In this document: positions 56,386 through 64,000 of the stretch, piece by piece
Layout of the letters: every line of letters starts with the position of its first letter
Numbering within the stretch: position 1 is the stretch's first letter
NCBI RefSeq assembly: GCF_001632365.1
Contig: NW_024468510.1
Location: forward strand, 1,492,074-1,556,073
Source: Laetiporus sulphureus 93-53
Lineage: Eukaryota > Basidiomycota > Agaricomycetes > Polyporales > Laetiporaceae
DNA: 64,000 bases
Direction of reading: 5' to 3'
Made by a program: the position numbers and the translations under genes
The notes under the pieces: generated by a model
What the model saw: only the letters and a program-made list of their open reading frames with translations
The model's database searches: none
Told to the model about the DNA's origin: nothing

Positions 56386-59261
56386 TTATGCGTAACACTC
56401 GCCAGCTTCAGGTATACGATTGCTAGCCTCCAGAATCTGCAATGCGCGCTTCTGTGCCAACGACCCGACTTCTGCTTCTGGCTGGATCTCTGGCTCCTCC
56501 TCATCATCCATATCCTCGGTAAAATCGAGCGCGCCAGGATCAATAGAACGTTGGCGATCGCGCTCCAAGTAAATTTGTCGCCGCACGGCTGCAGACGAAG
56601 ACGTCATCGTCCGGAGCGCAGGAACCATTGTTCCAGGTTGCTCAGTGAGAGACGTCTTTGGCTCGTAAGAAGCAGCGCCAAAGTGCAGACCATTAAGCGA
56701 GATAGGTATCGGTAGCGAGGAAGCTACTGGGTAATGATGGTTCGCACGTAGGCCATCCTCTGCATAAACAGTTTAGTACCAGCAAATCCTAAACGTGATG
56801 ATGTATACGGACCTCGTTCTCCACCTTCCGTTACATCATCAACGTCCATATCAACACCTTGGCCAAGACGTGGACCATCATACTCCGCGGCAGATTCATC
56901 GCCTTCCTCCTCGATCGCGGCAGGCGCATGCTCCTTGCTCTTCCTATCCTGCCTGTTCACGAATAACTGCCAAGCCTTACTATCTCTCTTCCAAGCACTC
57001 CGATGGCTCGGAGTACTCGCCGCCACTAATCTCAAAATCTCCGCCTCTCGAGGATCAGTAACTTCCTCCGCGTCATCCTCATGAATGTGTTCGTCGGCCT
57101 CATCTCGCTTGCTTGCTGCTCCCGCAGACATGACGGCCTCTCGCACGATCTCGGATCGCGGGCGATCCTGTCGCTGATCATCGACCCGGCGCGCTGGGGC
57201 GCGTATGTTGGATACGTTGGGTAACGAGGAAGGACGGAGGGCCGATAACGACGAGGGAAGGCCATAATTGTCCTGCAAACGATTTCTTGGATGTCGAGTG
57301 CGTGCAGCTTCTGCCGTTCGAGCTGCAGAGTGCCCATTCGTCGACGGAGCAGAACTTTGAGCCACATCTGTGCTTGGGGGCTCAGTGCCCTCTTCGCCTT
57401 CCATCTCGAAAATTATTTCTGACGAACACATTGTTGACAAATTTCTTACATATATAATAAAAGGGAACATACCTTCATCCTGCGGTCTAGTGCTTTCGGC
57501 CTCCATGGCGTCGGCACCGATGATCGCAACTTCAGGCTTGACGTCAAATGTAACTTTCCTTTTTTTAGCACCACCATCTTTCACTTCCGCACCGGTGTTT
57601 GCCTGTTCTGCAGGTCCTTCGTCCTTGTGCGGAGAATGTGGCTCGGCATTCTCCTTCTCCTTCCCTTTCCTGATGGAGCTCTTCCCTGCACGAGGAGATC
57701 GCCCACGCGGGGCCTCAGCACTGGTCGAAAGTATTCCATGCATAGCACTAGATGAAGCCTCCGCTAGAGACTCGGATGAAGTAGCTTGTCCGTACCGCGC
57801 CTGCATCTGCTCTTCCAGATCGTGCACATATCTGAAGCTGGTCGCGATATCCTTCGACTGATCCATGTTACGCCTATATGCTTCTCGAATGGTGCTTGCC
57901 TCATCATTCGGAGCCATAACCAGCGTGTGAGACGATGCCGAAGAAGGCGACTTCAGCTGTGGAGCGCGCGATGGTGACGGAAGAGAGCTTGGAGATGATG
58001 GGCCTTGAGCAGACTCAGCACGTGGGGCTGCGTTATCGTGTTCCCGTCGGGGATGATGGAAGGAAGATGTGGCCAACGAGGCAGAAAGAGCAGACGTCAG
58101 ATGACGGGGAGAAGCAGCAGGTGACGTCCTCGGAGGAATATTGTGGTTGGGAATGAATTCATTAATTCTCACAGATGAATACGCCTCATGTGCCGTGCCG
58201 CCCCAGTGAGCTTCGCTGGATCCGCGCCTGGACGTATACGGTGGGCGGCGATGTGCGAAGTGCTCTTGATCAATCTTGTCCAAGTTTTCTTTGAACTTGC
58301 TCCAAAGAAGTTCGACCCTCTGCCTGAGCCCTCCTTCAACCTCTTTGATTTCGGCTGTCTTCTCTTCGACGACTTTGGCGATGTGTTCTTCCGCCGAGGC
58401 TCGGACATGGTCCATCTCGGCATTGGCGATAGAGACAAGATATGCAAAGACAGGATGGCTTGGAGTAAATGGAGGAGGCGAGAACAGAGGGGGTACCGGA
58501 GGCAGATACTTGGTAACGGCCGGCGTTGAGGTCGTGGGTGATGATGATGGCGCACTGAATGTAATGGTAGGCAGACCAGCAGGCAGGATGACGCCAAAGA
58601 GCTTCGAATATGCTGGAGAAGCCTCTGCTTTAGAAATTGCTTCTCCGGTCTGCAATTACAAGGTCAATGAGCCAAGAGAGATTGCGACATCGAGGATACA
58701 CAGCAGAAGTAGCATTCCGCGGCAGGAACGGTCTCTCGAGGTGGGCCCGAGAGTAACAAGCACTAGCAACACCGGAAACCAGCAACCGCTACTGATCCGA
58801 ATTCACAGCCAGACGAATTGACGCACCATGCAGCCCTTTGAAACCTCAATCCACCCTGTGGCGCTCTTCAAAATGTCTTGCTCCACCCAATCGTCAACTG
58901 GCAGCACAGGTCCTTCGCCACCATCGGTTTCCAGATGCACGACTTGTCGCACGCGGTACACCAAGCATTGACAGAGCATGCATGTCAACGAAACATAACG
59001 GGTGGCCAATTCTCCATGCTGCTCGGGCACCGGTCGAGTACGGGACCGGAGTGTCAGCTTGACATGTACCTAGTATTCATGTTTTGTAAGACGTTTTCCA
59101 AAATTCCACAGATGGCGTACCACCGACACTCCAGTATCGCCTGCAAAGACAGGCTCGTAATCGTCCTCCGAGGGCGGCGGAGCTCCTTGCGGCGGTTGAG
59201 GGTGTATGCGGACGTTCAGGCAGTTGCACGCATAACTCGCCTGCGGGCCATTAGTGGCCAT
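56386..59261 (-). CDS. Large orphan protein with N-terminal CxC/CxxC domain and disordered body
   Basis: Multi-exon gene; the likely start is ATG 59261 (MATNGPQASYACNCLNVRIH). The N-terminal ~150 residues look folded, with paired cysteines (YACNCLN; SLTCMLCQCLVYRV) and VLPVDDWVEQDILKSATGWI, suggesting a zinc-ribbon or Mss4-like fold. A Pro-rich stretch and a coiled coil follow (AEEHIAKVVEEKTAEIKEVE, ELLWSKFKENLDKIDQEHFA). The long disordered region is rich in Ser-Pro and has KEKENAEPHSPHK, SIRKGKEKE and KKRKVTF nuclear-type signals. An acidic DMDVDDVTEGG segment and DFTEDMDDEEEPEIQPE close it. The final exon reaches 56386, by an intron from about 56814 to 56711. No known family recognised; a nuclear scaffold or regulatory role is a guess. 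Confidence 0.65.
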
Positions 59262-59621
59262 AGCACTGAACGCGCGAGACGGAAAAGGGGGGCAGGTAGC
59301 GGTGCTCTGCAAAAGGTGAGACACCACCCGCTGCGTTCAGGCGGACGCTGACTCCGGACGCGGAGGCGCCAATTTGGATGAAACGACGAGACAATGTTTT
59401 TACCACGGCTGCGTCCACCAGCTCGGCGCTGCGCTCACCTCGGTGCATTCGTCAACTCTACGTAACACTTCCACGCCCCCATGACAGACGGCATCTCACA
59501 GCGAAACTATTACAGTAATCCGGCATGCTTCCCACATGTTTCCGTCACTTGTCGATAACCACCGTGTTCCGGCCGAGATGCATACAATGTGCCAGTCTAC
59601 TCTACTTGTAGCTTCCTCTCC
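59262..59621. other. Intergenic region between orphan gene start and CLPTM1 stop
   Basis: 360 bp holding the orphan-gene promoter and the CLPTM1-like 3' UTR. No ORF supported. Confidence 0.4.
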
Positions 59622-62403
59622 TCATTTGTTCTTCTTCGTCTCCGTGTTCTCTTTCTCTTCTTTACCGTGCACCGCGTCCACTTCTGATGCCATCACCTGT
59701 CCGTATTCGTTCATGCGCTTAGGATCAATCCGATATATCCAGCGCTGCAAGCTTCGGTCAGGCCACTTCTCCAGTATGGGGAACGTGGGGTACACACCTG
59801 ATACAGAAATACGACGAAGACGACGTCATCCCGGAAACACGCCAGCCGATGCAACATGGGCATCTTGATACAGAACCTGCCCAAAAATAAATAAGCTGCG
59901 GTCATGCACATTCCGGACGCCCTTACGCGAATAGATCATCCACAACCGTCGATAACGACTTGTATATCATCGCCTTCATGGGCATGTGAGCAACGCTCTA
60001 CGCAATAGTACGTCATAAGTCAAGATGCGAACATCCAATGAGGCAAAACGAACCTTGAGCTTGTAGTTTATGATCAGCTGAGGGATCAGCTGGGCCTGCA
60101 ATAATGCATGCTGTCAACCTAGCCTCGGCCTCATGGCAAGAACAGCGCTTACGAAGCCAAACATGTACACGAATGACGTGAGCGTCGAGATCACAAAGCT
60201 GTACCATCCTCGATGTGTTCCATATAACAGCGAGTACACCGTGTATGCGGCAAGGCATGGGATGGTGAACCAGGAGACATATCGGAACGCAAGTTTGTCA
60301 TATCTAGGCATCGGATTAGGCCGCCGTAATTCATCAGATATGAGTGTGCTTACTCTTGTGTCTTCTTCTCGTCTTCCGTCAAGGTGTGCTTATCTATCAA
60401 ACACCGTCAAGAATAAGCTCATCGTCTACGTCATGTTCATCTTACCTTTAATATCAACCTTGTAAGGAAAACGAGAGCCCGGAGGTGCAGGTATTATGCT
60501 GATATCCACGGCTTTTGTGATCTGCATTATGGTCAGAACGGCAGACAGCTTGAAGACAGAGAAATGTAGAGAATACCTTCCAGGCCTCAATGAGCACTCC
60601 TACACCGTTACCCGCGAGGATCATCCAGCTCGTTTGTTCGTTGTTGTCAATCAGGTAGAGCAATATGATGATTTGGACGACGACGTTGGTCACGATCTAT
60701 TGTTAGTTATGGTTACTCTTGCGCAAGCTCATACGACGAGCATAGCACATACGGTTCTACAGAGGAGAGTTACAGGACGCCATCTTCTGAGCATCACGAG
60801 AAGGCACGCACCTGACTGACACGCCGACTAACTCTTTCTTGTGTCGCCAATGCGATACATCGGAGGTGAACGCTAACATTTCGAACCTGCACGAACATAA
60901 GTAATCTTACCTCCAATACGTCCTCTCACACTCACACCATGTGCAACACACTGACCAAGGCTGTCAGGCCTAAGAACCAAGGATTAGTCTCCACAAGCAT
61001 CCTCTTGATTTCGTCGAACTCTGCTCCCGAGCTGCCTTGTTGTTTCGCCGCCTCGTCAAAACCTTGAGTCATAGAAGAGAAAATCTGGAACTTCCAGAAG
61101 GTGATGGGCTGGAACGTCACATGAAGTGGCAGTCTTGGTGTAGTAGTGTTGATCTCTATAAACTGCGAGCGTAACAACCAGAAGTCGTTTGGATAGACGA
61201 TAGGCTTGTAGAACCCCACTGCGCCAGTCTGATCTCTCTCGGGGTAGAGGTAGACATCTGGTACGTTCATCAGCTGCCAAAATCTCGCCAGTTTAAAACC
61301 TGACATACGTTGAGCGACGGGAGGGGCCAGCTTAGAATACGGCAAGACTGATGCGTCGGAGACAAGAGCTAACGCGAGATCCTACAAAATGATGCTCAAC
61401 ATATGGACGAGCATATTCTGGCGTTCGCTGACGTACCGGATGCCAGTGAGAGACAATGGTATCTGCCTAGAACGTACATAAGCACATCCTCCAATGGTTG
61501 TCAATTGGGCATACTTACCTGCGGCTCTTCGAGCTCCTCTGCCTCTTCTTGTTGTGCCGTTAGAAGGTTCTTCTCCTTACGCACTTTGAGCTTGGGCAGG
61601 TATCGCGTCAACACTGCATATCACCGTTAAAAAAACCACGAAAGACATGAAATGAGGACGCACATTTGCGACTGTGGTGAATCGCCCTGATGTCATAGTT
61701 CGGCTTTGAGGGGTCCGGACTCGCACCGTCCTTCACAAGGAATATATCTGCCCACAACGAGGCGTTGTGTTGCACGCTCTGCACCGCGATCAGCGTTACG
61801 CCTCGTCCAATCCGAATTGACAGATCGCTCTCACCTCAGGCAAATCCACCATAAAATCCACCGCGCGCGTTTCCTTCCAATCTCCATACGTGATATTCTC
61901 CCAGACAAAGTGCGGCAGCCCCGAGTCGTGGCTCTCTTGCCACTCGGAGGTCCACTGATTGGAGAAGACCTCGCCCTCAGGCGAAGTCGATAGGTATACG
62001 TACATCGCGAGAGGTATTCCAAGCGGCCATGCAGGCTGTGCACTTGTAGGGAGCAGCGGAATCTGGCTGGGTGACTGTCCTTGCGATACGCCGTCTGTTA
62101 CCATCGCCGAGGGTACAGGCGGCGCAGCAGGTTGCTCCTTGGCCGCGAAGAACTTGGTCGCTTTGGAAGAGTGAGCACAAACCATTGCGGGAGCTGAGCG
62201 GCGACGTACCAAGTTGCATTATCAAATACATTACGATAAATTGCTTGGAGATGCATTGAGTGAGCCCATTGCCTCAATGACTGAACTGCGGACGACGGTA
62301 CCTGTGCAATAGCCCATATTCTATTGAGTGTCGATTCCTCTTGGTTCCTGGCGGGAGGAGCATTGCCTGCCGCCGGACGGGCGGGTGCAGCAGGAGCGGG
62401 CAT
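59622..62403 (-). CDS. CLPTM1-family multipass membrane protein
   Basis: Multi-exon gene from ATG 62403 (MPAPAAPARPAAGNAPPARN) to a stop at 59622, after a Lys/Glu-rich tail. The luminal N-terminal domain has AMYVYLSTSPEGEVF, PHFVWENITYGDW and LPLHVTFQPITFWKFQIF, all typical of CLPTM1/CLPTM1L. Membrane segments follow: NPWFLGLTALVSVLHMVFEM, NVVVQIIILLYLIDN, FRYVSWFTIPCLAAYTVYSL, FVISTLTSFVYMFGFV. The signature AQLIPQLIINYKLKSVAHMP and MIYKSLSTVVDDLFAFVIKM lead to FRDDVVFVVFLYQRWIYRID. In animals the family works in the ER (lipid scrambling, receptor assembly); a fungal ER membrane role is likely but inferred. Confidence 0.93.
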
Positions 62404-62778
62404 GACAGTCTTGTCTGGAGGGTATCACAGATCACTGCAGTGCTAATATACTCGACCAAGGCGACATGGAGGAGGGGAAGCTGGGGAAGCTGCAGCGTTA
62501 CACCACGGTGTAACGCGGCCCACGTGCAGGGAACACGTCACACCATCTGCATCAGGTCTGGCACGTATATTGCGCTTTTTTTCGTCAAGCCTTGTCTCAG
62601 CCCGACCTGTAGGTCATCTCGCAGGCATCCGTTCAGTGAACGACTTGAAAGTGCAAGGATAGCCATGCTGTCGTCGCCTCTCAGTGACGAGAAACTTTGT
62701 CCTCAAGCTGATTCGTCAAAGCGTTCTTTGCAATTCACATTGAAGTAATATCCCCCCACTTCACATCTGCATTGCAAA
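62404..62778. other. Upstream region of the CLPTM1-like gene
   Basis: 375 bp with a short imperfect palindrome ACACCACGGTGTAA near 62498. Otherwise no feature is seen. Confidence 0.35.
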
Positions 62779-64000
62779 CTACGCACGACCTTCCTTCACG
62801 GAGAAGCCCAGCCTCGGGAAGTGACACCTCACAATCGCTGTAGAACCCTTCGTCTCAATCACGACCTCTTCACGGTTCAGAGCCAGCAGTTTCCCCACCG
62901 TCGGCACTTTGCCTTTGATCCTCCGTGAGTCACGGTGGTAATACGAACGACTGCAGTAATCACGCACCGTTGTCCCGAGGAGTGACTGACACGATGTCGC
63001 CGAGCTTGACCTTCAGGCGTGCCGCCTCCGTCTCGTCAAATCCTATCACGCTGAGATCCTCTGCTTGCGCCCCGCCAATCAGCGTAGCGGCCGCCTCACC
63101 CGTGATCGTCGTGAACTGGTTCGCGTTCGCCTTCTTGGCACTCTCTACATGAGCGTTCATACGAGAGAACCACTGTCGGCGAGATCGATGAGTATCCTGC
63201 TTAGGCAACGAACAAAGTTGGTACAGACCGCCAACGTATTCGGAAGAGTATTCTTGTCAAATAAGTCGTCGAGCGTTTTCATATTCTGCATCCATATGAT
63301 CAAGAAGTGGACCGATACATCAGCCAGGCTAGGGCTTTCCGTGTCCATGACCCATTCGCGCTCATCCGTCAGCTGTTGCTCGAGCAGATACTGGGACCGA
63401 CGCGCTTCAGCTTGCGTGAACTCAGCATTGCCGGAGGGAGATTCTCACCAAGTGCGAAGACAACGTGCTCTTCGTATCGTCACGTCGAGCCTGAATAGCC
63501 GGGATATCGATCGGCGCGCCGCGGTGCTTCGTACGTCTCATGAATCCTGCAGCATACACCCACGCGAAAAGACCTGCTCACAACGCTTCTGTCCTGCAGA
63601 TACTCTACGGGCATCGTTTCATAAGGGAGATGGTCGGATACGGCCGGAAATATCACGCCTTCGAACCAGAACGTCGCCACCGCTATGATCGATGCCTTGT
63701 CGACGCTTTTTGTTCCCTTCCTAGGCGGGAAGAGCGTCACAGACGAGGGAAAGCGGCGCTCCAAAGCCGTGACGATCATGCTTGAATCACAATACACATC
63801 GTTCCCAATCGCAAGGGTGGGCGTACGGCGGTATGTGACTCCCAGCAATTCCGAGAGCTCCGGACGAGGCGGAACGCTGTTGGTCTGAAGGAAGCCCGCA
63901 TTAGAGTGTCCTGTGAATTAAAACGTAGTCGGAATCACTACCTCTACTCTCTGATGAGGAATTCCCTTCAACGCCAACACGTTCCTTATCTTGTTGGCGA
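62779..64000 (-). CDS. GST-like protein (thioredoxin-fold N-terminus with C-terminal extension), partial
   Basis: Minus-strand gene running off the right edge. The innermost exon (from about 64000 to 63942) reads ANKIRNVLALKGIPHQRVE. The next carries ELLGVTYRRTPTLAIGNDVY and CDSSMIVTALERRFPSSVTL, the GST N-terminal domain with its cis-Pro (TPTL) and the DSS glutathione-contact loop. A helical C-terminal domain follows (ATFWFEGVIFPAVSDHLPYE). A distinct C-terminal region (GDIVSVTPRDNG|KVPTVGKLLALNREEVVIET, IVRCHFPRLGFSVKEGRA) completes it, as in a fungal GST subgroup. The likely role is glutathione-dependent conjugation or a structural thiol function; the substrate is unknown. The true start is beyond the window. 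Confidence 0.8.

Overview
The window looks like nuclear DNA of a filamentous basidiomycete, probably an Agaricomycete. Genes are dense and cut by many 45-70 nt GT-AG introns. Divergent gene pairs share promoters of about 180-240 bp. The protein types fit: an SRPK-like kinase, a P450, a fungal LCL2, a RIX1 and a LAA2-like AP-1 accessory protein. Exons were joined by eye, with frame and domain continuity as the guide. Exon ends given explicitly were checked for phase; gene ends marked uncertain were not. There is no prokaryotic operon structure, rRNA or CRISPR, and I saw no convincing tRNA. A run of 100 N marks an assembly gap at 49241-49340.

Layout, 0-31 kb. A coiled-coil protein sits at the left edge. 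An ACMSD-like decarboxylase and quinolinate phosphoribosyltransferase (BNA6) converge on each other; they act at the same branch point of tryptophan-to-NAD metabolism. A Ser-rich single-pass membrane protein is divergent from an SRPK-like kinase. Next come exocyst SEC10 (-) / RIX1 (+), RRN11/TAF1A-like (-) / LAA2-like (+), and the RNA polymerase I largest subunit (RPA190, about 6 kb). So three ribosome-biogenesis genes lie within about 12 kb. A 77-residue Cys-rich gene made of seven tiny exons, the splicing factor SF3B6 (p14), a gene-poor 2.8 kb stretch, LCL2 and a KEN-box orphan protein follow.

Layout, 31-64 kb. Cytosolic glutaminyl-tRNA synthetase is followed by the most unusual part (34.9-43.4 kb): three tandem minus-strand NYN-nuclease/OST-HTH-like genes beside a P450. 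The second and third NYN copies arose by a ~2.54 kb tandem duplication that also carried off the 3' end of the P450. Both have lost the acidic residues that define the nuclease active site. After these come a PAF-acetylhydrolase-like esterase, a poorly resolved hypothetical region, and a repeat-bearing intergenic region with the gap and a perfect 20-bp-stem hairpin. Then follow a BCS1-like AAA ATPase divergent from TOM20, a SET/MYND methyltransferase, a large orphan protein, a CLPTM1-family membrane protein, and a GST-like protein running off the right edge.

Most genes are single-copy housekeeping functions (ribosome synthesis, trafficking, splicing, tRNA charging, mitochondrial import). The accessory character is concentrated at 34.9-51 kb.
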